DNA of 64,000 nucleotides, from contig NZ_FOOH01000010.1 of assembly GCF_900113135.1 (NCBI RefSeq), forward strand, positions 1 to 64,000. Reading direction: 5' to 3'. Below, one piece after another: positions 33,160-42,761 of this stretch (the first letter of the stretch is position 1; every line of letters begins with the position of its first letter). Under the pieces are notes generated by a model. It was not told the DNA's origin. It was given only the letters and a program-made list of their open reading frames with translations, and made no database searches. The DNA is from Salegentibacter agarivorans. GTDB lineage: Bacteria; Bacteroidota; Bacteroidia; Flavobacteriales; Flavobacteriaceae. The position numbers and the translations under genes are program-made.

Positions 33160-33179
33160 TAGCCCCAAATTTATTTGCT

Positions 33180-33773
33180 ATGAAAAACCTATTTATGTTT
33201 AGAAACCTTTACGCAGTGTTCGGGTTGGTGCTTGTTTTAGCTTCTTGTGAGCCAAACCAGGATCACGTAGCCGAAACTGAAATTACCGCAACTAATGCAA
33301 TGGCAACTATTACTCCTGAAGATCTTGAAGGAGAATGGAAACTTTCTGCAATGAATACCGATACCGCTGTAGATCTTAACAACGATCAAGTATTTAATTC
33401 TAATATTTTGTTGGAAACCGATTGTTTCCAGGATATGGGGGTTATATTTTATGCCGGTGGTGATATGACCACTACTAACTCCAGGCTTGATTTTAGAGCC
33501 GGGGTAAATAATAATGATTTTGAATGTCTTTCTGGCAGAACAGATACCGGGCTCTGGGATGTTGAAAATGAAAACGACCAGGAAAGGTTAGTGATTACTA
33601 TGACTATTAATGGAGAAACCTATACTCATAAACGTATATTAGAAAGAACCACAAATACCTTTGCATTTGAAGTAAACAAATTAGAATCTCAACAATATTT
33701 AAACGGTAGCCCAGATGGGACCGATGCCGAGAATGTAGATGTATTATCTTTAGAATACACTAGAGTGAATTAG
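33180..33773 (+). CDS. Lipocalin-like lipoprotein
   Basis: 197 residues from the ATG at 33180. A Met at 33144 is in frame but upstream of the promoter -7 element. The signal peptide ends in a lipobox with acylated Cys at residue 23 (VLASCEPN). The mature part begins with EDLEGEWKLSAMNTD, a typical opening of lipocalin-like beta barrels of Bacteroidota, and contains two Cys (in TDCFQDM and FECLSGR) that could form a disulfide. It is anchored to the periplasmic side of a membrane or to the surface. Ligand unknown. An inverted repeat upstream of the promoter suggests activator control. Confidence 0.8.
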   Translation: MKNLFMFRNLYAVFGLVLVLASCEPNQDHVAETEITATNAMATITPEDLEGEWKLSAMNTDTAVDLNNDQVFNSNILLETDCFQDMGVIFYAGGDMTTTNSRLDFRAGVNNNDFECLSGRTDTGLWDVENENDQERLVITMTINGETYTHKRILERTTNTFAFEVNKLESQQYLNGSPDGTDAENVDVLSLEYTRVN

Positions 33774-33805
33774 GAACCTAACCTATAAATTTTAGTGTTA
33801 GATAG

Positions 33806-33838
33806 AAAAACCTCGCAGCTTTGGTTGCGAGGTTTTTT
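33806..33838 (+). terminator. Terminator of the lipocalin-like lipoprotein gene
   Basis: AAAAACCTCGCA (33806-33817) with TTGCGAGGTTTTT (33824-33836), 6- to 7-nt loop, T tract. The arms resemble the CCTCGCAGG repeat seen at 54446-54519. Confidence 0.85.
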
Positions 33839-33849
33839 GTTTTACTAAA

Positions 33850-33884
33850 GATTGCTTCAGTCGTGCCTCCATCGCAATGACGGA
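33850..33884. repeat. Single copy of a CATTGCGA-type dispersed repeat
   Basis: ATTGCTTC ... GCAATGACGG between convergent genes. It resembles the widespread bacterial intergenic repeat that reads CGTCATTGCGAGG...GAAGCAAT on the other strand. One copy in this window. Confidence 0.45.
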
Positions 33885-33890
33885 GAAATT

Positions 33891-36722
33891 CTAATGTGCT
33901 TCCAGCCAGTTATTGCCTTCTCCTAATTCTACGTCTAAAGGAACATCCAGTTTGTAGGCGTTTTCCATTTCAAACTGAATCATTTTCTTTACTTCTTCAA
34001 TTTCATCTTTATGAGCATCAAAAACCAATTCATCATGTACCTGGAGTAACATTTTGGTTTTAAATTTTCCTTCTGTGAGTTTTCGGTAAATATTAATCAT
34101 TGCCAGTTTTATAATATCTGCTGCGCTACCTTGTATTGGTGCATTTACCGCATTTCGTTCTGCAGCGCCACGCACTACCGCATTTTGTGAATTGATATCT
34201 TTTAAATAACGCCTTCTACCTAAAATGGTTTGAACATAACCGTTCTCCCTGGCAAAAGCTATCTGGTCTGCAATGTATCCGGTTAATTTGGGATAGGTTT
34301 TGTAATAGGTGTCAATAAGTTCTTTTGCTTCGGCACGAGATAAATTGGTCTGATTGCTTAAGCCGAAGGCTGAAACGCCATAAATAATTCCAAAATTTAC
34401 AGTTTTAGCGTTGCTTCTTTGCTCACGGGTTACTTCATCTATATTTACGTTAAAAACCTGGGCGGCGGTAGAAGCGTGAATATCTTTACCTTCCTTGAAA
34501 GCTTTGATCATATTATCTTCTTCGCTAAGCGCCGCAATAATTCGCAATTCAATTTGAGAATAATCGGCAGCCAGCAGAATATGATTTTCGTCTCGCGGAA
34601 CAAAAGCTTTTCTCACCTGGCGACCACGCTCGGTCCTTATCGGTATATTTTGAAGGTTAGGATTGTTGGAGCTCAATCTTCCCGTAGCTGCAATAGTTTG
34701 CACATAATCGGTATGAATTCTGCCGGTAGCTTTTTGTACCTGGTTTGGTAATGAATCTACATAGGTATTTTGGAGTTTTACCAGCGCACGATACATTAAA
34801 ACATCCTCTACGATCTTATGTTCTTTAACTAAAACCGAGAGCACATCTTCGCTGGTTGAATATTGGCCTGTTTTGGTCTTTTTGGGTTTTTTAACCAACT
34901 CCATTTTTTCAAAAAGAATAAGCCCTAATTGTTTTGGAGAGCTTATTTTAAATTCTTCCCCGGCTTCTTTATAAATGCTTTGCTCCAAATCTTTAATGTC
35001 GCTATCCAGTGCGTCAGAAAGGGATTTTAGGAAATTCTCGTCTAATTTTATGCCTTCCAATTCCATTGCGGCAAGCACTCTAACTAGCGGAATTTCAATT
35101 TCATCAAAAAGCTTTCGGGTTTCTGCTTCTTTTAATTCCTGTTCAAAGAATTTTTTAAGCTGAAGGGTAACATCGGCATCTTCTACACCATATTCGGTTT
35201 GTTCTTCAACCGGAACATCCCGCATCGACTTCTGATTCTTTCCTTTTTTTCCTATTAATTCTGAAATAGGTTGCGGGGTATAATTAAGGTAAGTTTCGGC
35301 AAGTACATCCATATTATGACGCATATCTGGATTGATCAAATAATGCGCGATCATAGTATCGAAAAGTTTTCCTTTTATTTCAATATTATATTTTGCTAAA
35401 ACCTTGATGTCATATTTTAGGTTTTGACCAATTTTTTCAATTTTTTCGTCTTCAAAGAATGGTCTTAATTCTTCAATAAGTTCCTGGGCTTTTTCTCGTT
35501 CTTCGGGAAAAGGCAGGTAAAAACCTTTACCGGGTTCCCAGGAAAACGCAATACCTACCAGCTCTGCTTCCAGCGCATTTAAACTTGTGGTTTCAGTATC
35601 TAAGCAAACGCTTGTTTGCTTCATTAAATTTTGAAGGAATAATTTTCTGGACAATTCAGTCTTTAAACTTTGGTAGACGTGAGCCGTATCTTTTAAAGAT
35701 TTTCTTCCGCCAGAACTGGCTTCAATTTTTTCTGAATTATCACCTCCAAACAAAGAAAACTGGCCTTCGCCTGCAGTTTTGGAAACTTTTTTAGCTGAAG
35801 GAGAATTTGTGACCTGGGTTTGTGGTTGATCTTCTTCGCCACTAAATAATTTTATAAATTGATCTCTTAACCTTCTGAATTCAAGTTCTTCAAAGATCTC
35901 CTGCACTTTTTCGGCATCAGGTTGCGAAAGTTCGTAATCTTCAGCGTGAAATTTAACATCACAATCGGTAAGAATAGCTGCAAGTTTTTTAGAAAGAATT
36001 CCCTGCTCGGCATGACTTTCTACTTTCTCCTTCATCTTACCTTTCAACTGGTCAGTATTAGCCAGTAATTCTTCCATACTTCCAAATTGCTTCAGGAACT
36101 TTTTAGCGGTTTTTTCACCAACTCCGGGAAGTCCGGGTATATTATCTACCGCGTCGCCCATCATTCCAAGAAAATCTATCACTTGCTCCGGCCGTTCAAC
36201 CCCAAATTTCTTCTGTACTTCGGGAATGCCCCAAATTTCTATTCCGTTACCCATTCTTGCCGGGCGGTACATAAAAATATTTTCGCTCACCAATTGAGCA
36301 AAATCCTTATCTGGAGTTACCATAAAAACCTGGTAGTTTTCTTTCTCGGCTTGTAGGGCGAGGGTGCCAATAATATCATCGGCCTCACAACCGGGAAGCA
36401 CTACCACCGGGATGTGCATCGCATTTAAAATATCCTGGATAATTGGAATAGCTTCTTTTATTGGTTCTGGCGTAGCATCGCGGTTTGCTTTATATTCAGC
36501 AAACATTTCGGTTCTAACCTGGCTGCCTTCTTTGTCAAAACAAACGGCTAGATGATCTGGCTTTTCCCGTCTAATAACATCAAAAAGGGAATTCATAAAA
36601 CCCATAATTGCTGATGTATCAAAGCCTTTAGAATTAATCCTGGGGTTTTTTATAAAAGCGTAGTAACCACGGAAAATAAGCGCGTAAGCGTCCAGTAAGA
36701 ATAAGCGTTTTTGAGCAGACAT
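33891..36722 (-). CDS. polA: DNA polymerase I
   Basis: 943 residues with all three domains: 5'-3' exonuclease/flap domain (1 to about 290, with GDAVDNIPGLPGVGEKTA near residue 190), 3'-5' proofreading domain (about 345-530) with an intact acidic motif VCLDTETTSL, and polymerase domain (about 560-943) with motif A LLAADYSQIELRIIA, motif B region RSNAKTVNFGIIYG and motif C LLQVHDELVFDA. Used for Okazaki fragment maturation and repair. A TATCTTTG -7 element lies 40 nt before the start. Confidence 0.98.
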   Translation of the reverse strand: MSAQKRLFLLDAYALIFRGYYAFIKNPRINSKGFDTSAIMGFMNSLFDVIRREKPDHLAVCFDKEGSQVRTEMFAEYKANRDATPEPIKEAIPIIQDILNAMHIPVVVLPGCEADDIIGTLALQAEKENYQVFMVTPDKDFAQLVSENIFMYRPARMGNGIEIWGIPEVQKKFGVERPEQVIDFLGMMGDAVDNIPGLPGVGEKTAKKFLKQFGSMEELLANTDQLKGKMKEKVESHAEQGILSKKLAAILTDCDVKFHAEDYELSQPDAEKVQEIFEELEFRRLRDQFIKLFSGEEDQPQTQVTNSPSAKKVSKTAGEGQFSLFGGDNSEKIEASSGGRKSLKDTAHVYQSLKTELSRKLFLQNLMKQTSVCLDTETTSLNALEAELVGIAFSWEPGKGFYLPFPEEREKAQELIEELRPFFEDEKIEKIGQNLKYDIKVLAKYNIEIKGKLFDTMIAHYLINPDMRHNMDVLAETYLNYTPQPISELIGKKGKNQKSMRDVPVEEQTEYGVEDADVTLQLKKFFEQELKEAETRKLFDEIEIPLVRVLAAMELEGIKLDENFLKSLSDALDSDIKDLEQSIYKEAGEEFKISSPKQLGLILFEKMELVKKPKKTKTGQYSTSEDVLSVLVKEHKIVEDVLMYRALVKLQNTYVDSLPNQVQKATGRIHTDYVQTIAATGRLSSNNPNLQNIPIRTERGRQVRKAFVPRDENHILLAADYSQIELRIIAALSEEDNMIKAFKEGKDIHASTAAQVFNVNIDEVTREQRSNAKTVNFGIIYGVSAFGLSNQTNLSRAEAKELIDTYYKTYPKLTGYIADQIAFARENGYVQTILGRRRYLKDINSQNAVVRGAAERNAVNAPIQGSAADIIKLAMINIYRKLTEGKFKTKMLLQVHDELVFDAHKDEIEEVKKMIQFEMENAYKLDVPLDVELGEGNNWLEAH

Positions 36723-36761
36723 ATATTTTGGAATATTGTTTTTCTAAATATCCCAAAACTA

Positions 36762-36769
36762 CAAAGATA
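36762..36769 (-). promoter_or_regulatory. -7 element of polA
   Basis: TATCTTTG on the minus strand, perfect TAnnTTTG. No TTG at the expected spacing. Confidence 0.45.
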
Positions 36770-36991
36770 TTATCATACTGGCTTTAGTGGGTCTTAAAAA
36801 CTTGAGGTAACCTGCTAACTATTATTTTGCAATTAGTGGTATAGTCAAATTTTATGCTATATGACATTTACGGCACTATTTAGGATAAAAATTTGTCGGG
36901 TTATTATAACTAAAACAGGCGTTAAAATAAACCCAAACGAAATTTATAAAGTAATGATTAAAAGTATATTCGCAAAAATTTAAGAGTACTC

Positions 36992-38218
36992 ATGCGCTGG
37001 ATTATATTAATAGTTTTTTTCCTTTTAATAGAGATTTATGCCTACCAGGTTTTAAAAACACTTACCCGTAATTACTGGGTGATAATTTTATATTTTGTTA
37101 TTACCGCTGCGGTTTTGGGTAATTTCCTATACCAATGGCTTACGCCAGTAGAAGGTAGTGTCCTCACCGGGGCACGGGGTTATGCCTTTGGGTTTCTACT
37201 TTCAGTATTGCTTTTTAAACTTATTCTCACCCTCATTATGTTTGGGGAAGATATTTACAGAATGGGTATCGCAGGATATGAAAAATTATCTTCTTCTAAA
37301 GGAAATTTTGCTCTCCCTTCACGTAGAAAATTTTTGAGCCAGTTAGCTATGGGACTTGCTGCCATTCCTTTGGCCTCGGTTTTATATGGAATGTACCAGG
37401 GGAAATATAATTTTAGAGTTTTGCGTTATACATTATACTTTGAAGATCTACCCGATGCTTTTGATGGTTACCGATTAAGCCAAATTAGCGATGTTCACAG
37501 TGGTAGTTTTGATAACAAAAACAAGATTAAATACGGGGTAGACCTTCTAAACGAGCAAGAAAGTGATATGGTTGTTTTTACCGGGGATCTTGTTAATAAC
37601 GAAGCTTCAGAAATGGAGCCCTGGAAAGAAATGTTCAGTCAAATAAAAGCGAAAGATGGGGTGTATTCTATCCTGGGAAATCACGATTATGGAGATTATA
37701 AAAACTGGAATTCTTCTGAAGAAAAGAAACAAAACCTAGATACTTTGAAGGAAACCCATGCTGAAATGGGTTGGCAACTTTTACTGAATGAGCATAAAAT
37801 AATTGAGAGAAACGGTGAAAAAATCGCTTTAATAGGTGTAGAAAACTGGGGCGCCGGCGGATTTAAAAAAGAAGGAGATCTAGATAGGGCTGGGGAAGGA
37901 CTAAGCGAGAAAGATTTCAAAGTTTTATTGAGTCACGATCCTTCTTACTGGCAGGAAAAGATAAAGAAAGATCCTAAACATTATCATTTGACGCTTAGTG
38001 GTCACACCCACGGAATGCAGTTTGGTATTGAAATTCCAGGATGGTTTAGATGGAGCCCGGTGCAATATCGTTATCAAAACTGGGCTGGAATATATGAAGA
38101 ATTTGGCCGTTATATTAACGTAAACCGCGGATTTGGCTATTTGGCTTTTCCCGGGCGCGTGGGAATTTGGCCAGAAATAAGTGTAATTGAACTCAAAAAA
38201 GGCTCAAAACCTGCATAA
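36992..38218 (+). CDS. Membrane-anchored metallophosphoesterase (YaeI/YkuE-like)
   Basis: 408 residues. The first 125 carry three membrane helices followed by SRRKFLSQLAMGLAAIPLAS (about 110-129), a twin-Arg-like segment plus a fourth hydrophobic stretch. A calcineurin-like phosphoesterase domain begins near residue 148. Metal-site motifs are SDVHSGS (Asp, His), FTGDLVNN, LGNHDYGDY and SGHTHGMQFG. Related proteins hydrolyse phosphodiesters or lipid pyrophosphates such as UDP-diacylglucosamine; this one has extra helices and its substrate is unknown. Confidence 0.9.
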   Translation: MRWIILIVFFLLIEIYAYQVLKTLTRNYWVIILYFVITAAVLGNFLYQWLTPVEGSVLTGARGYAFGFLLSVLLFKLILTLIMFGEDIYRMGIAGYEKLSSSKGNFALPSRRKFLSQLAMGLAAIPLASVLYGMYQGKYNFRVLRYTLYFEDLPDAFDGYRLSQISDVHSGSFDNKNKIKYGVDLLNEQESDMVVFTGDLVNNEASEMEPWKEMFSQIKAKDGVYSILGNHDYGDYKNWNSSEEKKQNLDTLKETHAEMGWQLLLNEHKIIERNGEKIALIGVENWGAGGFKKEGDLDRAGEGLSEKDFKVLLSHDPSYWQEKIKKDPKHYHLTLSGHTHGMQFGIEIPGWFRWSPVQYRYQNWAGIYEEFGRYINVNRGFGYLAFPGRVGIWPEISVIELKKGSKPA

Positions 38219-38232
38219 TCTGGAGAATTTGC

Positions 38233-38240
38233 TATATTTG
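38233..38240 (+). promoter_or_regulatory. -7 element for the thioredoxin-like gene
   Basis: TATATTTG, giving a leader of about 80 nt. Confidence 0.4.
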
Positions 38241-38325
38241 AATTAGTATTTGCTCCGAAAAAAAGTATGAAGTGCGTTTCCCATTTTGAATCTCACTTGG
38301 TGAGTCTAATTAAAAGAAAAACTAC

Positions 38326-38622
38326 ATGTCAAAATTTGGAGAATTAATAGATCTCAATATTCCGGTCTTGTTAGACTTCTACACCGAGTGGAATGAAGAT
38401 TCAAAGGCTATGAGTCCTGTTTTACGCGAAGTTGCCGCTTCTATGGGCAATAAGGCAAAAGTGATAAAAATCGATGTAGATAAAAATGCTCAACTTGCCG
38501 AAGCGCTTAGGGTGAAAGCTTTGCCAACCTTAATGATTTATAAATCTGGTGAGATGAAATGGCGCCAAACCGGGGAACAGGACGCTGCAACGCTGGTAGG
38601 TATTCTTAAGGAATATATTTAA
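38326..38622 (+). CDS. Thioredoxin-fold protein lacking the CxxC active site
   Basis: 98 residues covering a complete thioredoxin fold: PVLLDFYTEWNEDSKAM at residues 13-29 where WCGPC is expected, cis-Pro loop ALPTLMIYKSG, and the C-terminal helix. The active-site cysteines are replaced by Asn and Ser (WNEDS), and there is no Cys anywhere in the protein, so it cannot act as a dithiol oxidoreductase. It may be a binding or chaperone-like member. The fold is otherwise undisturbed, so this is not a broken gene. Its stop codon interlocks with that of the convergent deacetylase gene (4-nt overlap). Confidence 0.87.
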   Translation: MSKFGELIDLNIPVLLDFYTEWNEDSKAMSPVLREVAASMGNKAKVIKIDVDKNAQLAEALRVKALPTLMIYKSGEMKWRQTGEQDAATLVGILKEYI

Positions 38623-39332
38623 AGCGCTTTAAAACTGATGCCTTTTTCAGCGTAATACTCCAAAACTTTAGGTAGTGTATATTTCAAATTTTTAAAGGCT
38701 TTTTGGCTGTCGTGAAAAACAATAGTGCTTCCACCTGAAGCATTATTTATCACATTTTTAAAGCATTTTTCTTTAGAAATCCTGTTTTCAAAATCTCCAC
38801 TTAAAACATCCCACATCACTATTTTATAATTCAGTTTTACAAGTGCTGAGGCCTGTGAATTGTTGATTTTCCCGTAAGGAGGGCGAAAGAGTTTTTGCGT
38901 TGAAGTTTCGGGTTGCGAGTTGCAGGTCACGGGTTTCGCGTTTTCCTGGTTCTGGGTTCTGTTATCTCTTCTCTCTTCTCTTTTTTTTCTCTTTTCTTGA
39001 AGTATTTCCTCCGTCTTTTGTACATTTTCAACATAGACTTCGGTTTTAGTTTTCCACCCATTTAAATGGTTAAACGTATGGTTCCCAATACGGTGATTTT
39101 CTTTTGACAATTGCTGAAAGATTTCTGGATTTTTCCTGATGTTGTCACCAATACAAAAGAATGTCGCTTTTGCTTTATACTTTTTTAATTGCTCTAAAAC
39201 CCAGGGCGTGATTTCGGGAATAGGACCATCATCAAACGTGAGATAAATACTTTTTTTATCCTGAATTTGGGTAATTCGGTTGGGATAGAGTTTCCTTAAA
39301 ATTGAAGGATATTTTATAAAAAACGGGTTCAT
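38619..39332 (-). CDS. Polysaccharide deacetylase (NodB homology)
   Basis: 237 residues from the Met at 39332. The frame is open to 39395, but the added N-terminus is encoded by a repeat-like sequence. NodB motifs: TFDDGP (32-37), HTFNH (85-89, metal His pair) and RPPYG (150-154). Removes N- or O-acetyl groups from a glycan such as peptidoglycan or an exopolysaccharide. Between the second and third motifs, residues about 112-147 are a highly charged, Arg/Lys/Gln/Asn-rich insertion (KRKKREERRDNRTQNQE and on) encoded by a pyrimidine-rich and GGGTTGCGAGTTGC-like DNA stretch (about 38900-39000), which looks like an inserted intergenic repeat read in frame. Confidence 0.87.
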   Translation of the reverse strand: MNPFFIKYPSILRKLYPNRITQIQDKKSIYLTFDDGPIPEITPWVLEQLKKYKAKATFFCIGDNIRKNPEIFQQLSKENHRIGNHTFNHLNGWKTKTEVYVENVQKTEEILQEKRKKREERRDNRTQNQENAKPVTCNSQPETSTQKLFRPPYGKINNSQASALVKLNYKIVMWDVLSGDFENRISKEKCFKNVINNASGGSTIVFHDSQKAFKNLKYTLPKVLEYYAEKGISFKAL

Positions 39333-39458
39333 ATTAGAAAAGTGGTTCAGAGAAAAGCTGAATCGGGTTGCGACCTGAAATCCAAATGCTGCCACTCCGT
39401 ATTTTGAAAAAATATTCCTGCCAGTTTTATAAACCTTGCAGGAATATTTTTAATTTTT

Positions 39459-42400
39459 TTATTCTTCTACCGCAGAATCTATTCTAAGCGAATTATTTCC
39501 CCGGTTCAATTCAGGATTCAAACCCTCCTGAATAGCACTTTCCTGTGAATCTTGCGGATCTATTTCTTCTTCTTCACCATAAAAATGACGGAACATTTCC
39601 AGGTGTTCATTAAATTCGTCGGCTTTTTCTTCGAGAATTTCTTCATCCTGGTGAACTACGAGTAAATCTACCAGCGCGCGGTAACGCTCAATATCAGATA
39701 CAATTTCATTGAAATTTCGATACTGCCTGTCTATATCCCAGCTGCTGTAATATTCAAGGTTTTCCTGGTAGTTTTTAGCAATTTTCTCCCAAATTTCCCT
39801 TGCCTTTTCGGGTTCGCCAACTTCATAATAGCCACTAACATAAGGTTCTAAAAGCGCATAATATTGAAAATGTTCTACCGGCATATGTTCCATTGCAAGG
39901 TCAAGCACTTTTTTAGCACGGGTAGTGTCCTGTTCGTTTAACAGGTTTTCTACCAACCTGGCAAGGTTACTTCTGTAGGTAATGGAATTTCGGCGCGTTT
40001 CAGTATCGTGATAAATATCGTCTGATCCCATATTACCCCAATCCCAATTCATCACAATATCGTACATCTTATCGGTGTTGATGCGCCCCATATCGTATGG
40101 GTTTCTTTGGTCTATTGGTGTTTTAATAGGAACAAGTTTATATGCTACACCTTCAAGCTGCAGGTATTCTTTCATCCAAAGATAATCTTCGTCGCTAAAG
40201 CTTCCGCCAGAGAAATAAATTGGTCTTTCCCAATTATTGTTGGCAATAATATCCAGCATTAATAATGTATTCTTATAAATAGCCTGCGACTCTATATTAA
40301 TTACAATTTCATCTACAATTTGATCTACAAAGCGTTCTTCTACGATTCCATTTTCTAAAACAGCTTGTTTATCTACAGGAACACTTATATTTCGGGTAGG
40401 GAAGGTGTTTATTGTTTGCCCACTTTGTAATTCGGCTTTTGTTCTTGGGTCATCATTTTGAATATAATTCAGCCAGGTTTTAATGGGAATGGTATCGCGG
40501 GTAACTTCTTTAGCAAAAACCACATCGTTAACTCCATTGTAATCCTCATTTTCAAATTGTGATGGAATAGGATCACTTTCAAAAGCCTTACGCTTCATTT
40601 GGTCTATATACCAGTCGGTGGCAAAAAGGCTTGTGTTTACCACTCTAACATCGGTACGGTAACGTTCAATTTGCTGCACATACCAGAGCGCAAAAGTATC
40701 GTTATCTCCAATGGTGAAAATAATACCATTTTCATCTACAGAATCCAGGTACATTTTGGCCATGGTAAGTGTAGAATCCCTACCGCTGCGATCGTGATCG
40801 TCCCAGTTTTCTGAAGCTAAAAGTACAGGAACCGCTAAAATTGATGCTGCAATTACAATTGGTGCAGCCAATTTTGGTTTCAGGAATTTTTTAGCCCAGT
40901 CAAAGAGGGCGTAGGCTCCAAAACCAATCCAAATGGCAAAAACGTAAAACGAACCAACTAAAGCATAATCGCGTTCCCGGGGTTCAAAAGGTCTTTCATT
41001 TAAGTAAATTTTTAGTGCAATACCCGTAAAAAGGAAAAACACCAGTAAGACCCAGAAATTATTTTTATCTCGTTTAAATTGAAAAACAAGACCTATTAAT
41101 CCTAAAATCAGTGGAAGAAAATAATAGGTATTTCTGGCTTTGTTATTTTTTACATCGCTGGGAAGATTGTCTTGTGGGCCAACGTGCATCTCGTCTATAA
41201 AATCTATCCCACTAATCCAGTTACCGTGAACATCGGTATATTTTCCCTGTATATCGTCCTGTCTTCCAACAAAATTCCACATAAAATATCGCCAGTACAT
41301 ATAACCAATCTGGTACTCTAATAAATAGCCAATATTTGAAGCGAAAGAAGGTTTCTCGATATTTAAGTAATCACCAAACTGTCTCAAGAAGTTGTGATAA
41401 TCGTTATTATCCAGTTCGCCCTGGGAAAAACGATTCTGGAATTCGTTTACCGCACTTACCAATCTCTCTTCACTCTGGTATTCTGGTTTTATGGTAAAAT
41501 CTAAGGGGCCGGTAAAATCCATGTAATTAGCAGCGTGCTGCGTACTCCACATCCTAGGCAGGATTGCTTTATGCGAATCGTCCAGGTTTTGTTTTGCATT
41601 TTTATAATCGTTTACAATAATATACTCCCCGGCTTCTTCGTCTTTTTCATACTTTGGTTTAGCATCGGTATATGGATTATCTTCATCTAAACCGGCGTAC
41701 ATTTCAGAAAACTGCGGGCCGTAGAATAAGTGAGTTTCGCCGTATTGTTCCCGGTTGTAATAAGCGAGCAACTCCCGCGCATTATCGGGACTGTTTTCAT
41801 TAATAACCGTAGGAGCATTAGATCTTATAGGAAGCATTACCCAGCTGGAAAATCCAATTAGGATAAAAAGAATACAAAGGAATAATGTATTAAGCTGAAA
41901 ATAATTTTTCTTTCGGGTATAATTGATTCCGAAGTAAAAAGCAGCAACAATTACCAGGAGTGCAATTACGGTTCCTGTATTGAACGGAAGCCCCAGCGAG
42001 TTGGTAAAGAATAATTCTGAAGCAGCAAAGAAAGTAAGCGTGTAGGGCAGAAGCAGTTTAAAAATAAACATCAATACAGCTACCACCACAATATTGGCGA
42101 TTATAAAATTCTTTACGGTAACCTTTTTATAATTTTTAAAGAAATATAGAAATCCTATGGCAGGAATGGTAAGTAATCCCATAAAGTGAACGCCAAAAGA
42201 TAAACCCACAACCAGGGAAATAAGAATTAGCCATCTATTTCCGCGGGGTTTAAACATATCACGTTCCCATAACAAACCTAAATAGAACATAAGCGCCATT
42301 AGGCAGGCGGCCATGGCATAAACTTCGGCTTCTACCGCACTAAACCAAAAACTATCGGTAAAAGTAAAAGCTAAAGAGCCAACTAGCGCACTACCTAAAA

Positions 42401-42761
42401 CAGCCATTTTATTGGCAGGTTTTAATTTTTCTATAGGGCCGGCTACTTTTAAAACCAATAAACTAATAGACCAGAACATAAATAAAATAGCAAATGCACT
42501 TGCTGCGGCCGACATAAAATTCACCATAAGCGCCACCTGGGAATTATCTGGTGCAAATGTTGAAAAGAATGCTCCCAGCATCTGGTAGAAAGGCGCTCCC
42601 GGTGGGTGGCCTACTTCAAGATTTGCCGAGGTTGCAATGTATTCACCTGCATCCCAAAAACTTGCGGTGGGTTCTAAGGTGAGGGTATAAGTAGTGAGCG
42701 CAATTACAAATACCAGCCATCCTAGTATTTTATTCCACTTCCTGAAGCTAAAATCTGTCAT
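39459..42761 (-). CDS. DUF2723 membrane protein (GT117 / protein O-glycosyltransferase-like)
   Basis: An 1100-residue protein with about a dozen membrane helices in the first 320 residues and around 545-660, the rest being soluble periplasmic domains. The N-terminal LEPTASFWDAGEYIATSANL (about residues 29-48) and VGHPPGAPFYQMLG (about 51-64) contain the acidic residue expected in the active site of GT-C mannosyltransferases. DUF2723 proteins are universal in Bacteroidota and are thought to attach sugars to exported proteins using lipid-linked donors. The C-terminal part carries helical repeats and an acidic tail. The Dpm1-like synthase at 7142-7876 could supply the donor. Confidence 0.88.
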   Translation of the reverse strand: MTDFSFRKWNKILGWLVFVIALTTYTLTLEPTASFWDAGEYIATSANLEVGHPPGAPFYQMLGAFFSTFAPDNSQVALMVNFMSAAASAFAILFMFWSISLLVLKVAGPIEKLKPANKMAVLGSALVGSLAFTFTDSFWFSAVEAEVYAMAACLMALMFYLGLLWERDMFKPRGNRWLILISLVVGLSFGVHFMGLLTIPAIGFLYFFKNYKKVTVKNFIIANIVVVAVLMFIFKLLLPYTLTFFAASELFFTNSLGLPFNTGTVIALLVIVAAFYFGINYTRKKNYFQLNTLFLCILFILIGFSSWVMLPIRSNAPTVINENSPDNARELLAYYNREQYGETHLFYGPQFSEMYAGLDEDNPYTDAKPKYEKDEEAGEYIIVNDYKNAKQNLDDSHKAILPRMWSTQHAANYMDFTGPLDFTIKPEYQSEERLVSAVNEFQNRFSQGELDNNDYHNFLRQFGDYLNIEKPSFASNIGYLLEYQIGYMYWRYFMWNFVGRQDDIQGKYTDVHGNWISGIDFIDEMHVGPQDNLPSDVKNNKARNTYYFLPLILGLIGLVFQFKRDKNNFWVLLVFFLFTGIALKIYLNERPFEPRERDYALVGSFYVFAIWIGFGAYALFDWAKKFLKPKLAAPIVIAASILAVPVLLASENWDDHDRSGRDSTLTMAKMYLDSVDENGIIFTIGDNDTFALWYVQQIERYRTDVRVVNTSLFATDWYIDQMKRKAFESDPIPSQFENEDYNGVNDVVFAKEVTRDTIPIKTWLNYIQNDDPRTKAELQSGQTINTFPTRNISVPVDKQAVLENGIVEERFVDQIVDEIVINIESQAIYKNTLLMLDIIANNNWERPIYFSGGSFSDEDYLWMKEYLQLEGVAYKLVPIKTPIDQRNPYDMGRINTDKMYDIVMNWDWGNMGSDDIYHDTETRRNSITYRSNLARLVENLLNEQDTTRAKKVLDLAMEHMPVEHFQYYALLEPYVSGYYEVGEPEKAREIWEKIAKNYQENLEYYSSWDIDRQYRNFNEIVSDIERYRALVDLLVVHQDEEILEEKADEFNEHLEMFRHFYGEEEEIDPQDSQESAIQEGLNPELNRGNNSLRIDSAVEE

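Larger units (their letters stand above)
32840..33179. other. 340-bp divergent intergenic region with two promoters
   Basis: Separates rplM (-) from the lipocalin-like lipoprotein gene (+). It holds the rplM promoter (32913-32942), the lipoprotein -7 element (33152-33159) and a 9-bp inverted repeat at 33110-33137. Otherwise I see no open frame or RNA gene. Confidence 0.5.

Noticed and set aside
38326-38622. Pseudogene call for the thioredoxin-like protein
   Set aside because: Frame, length and fold motifs are intact; only the cysteines are missing.
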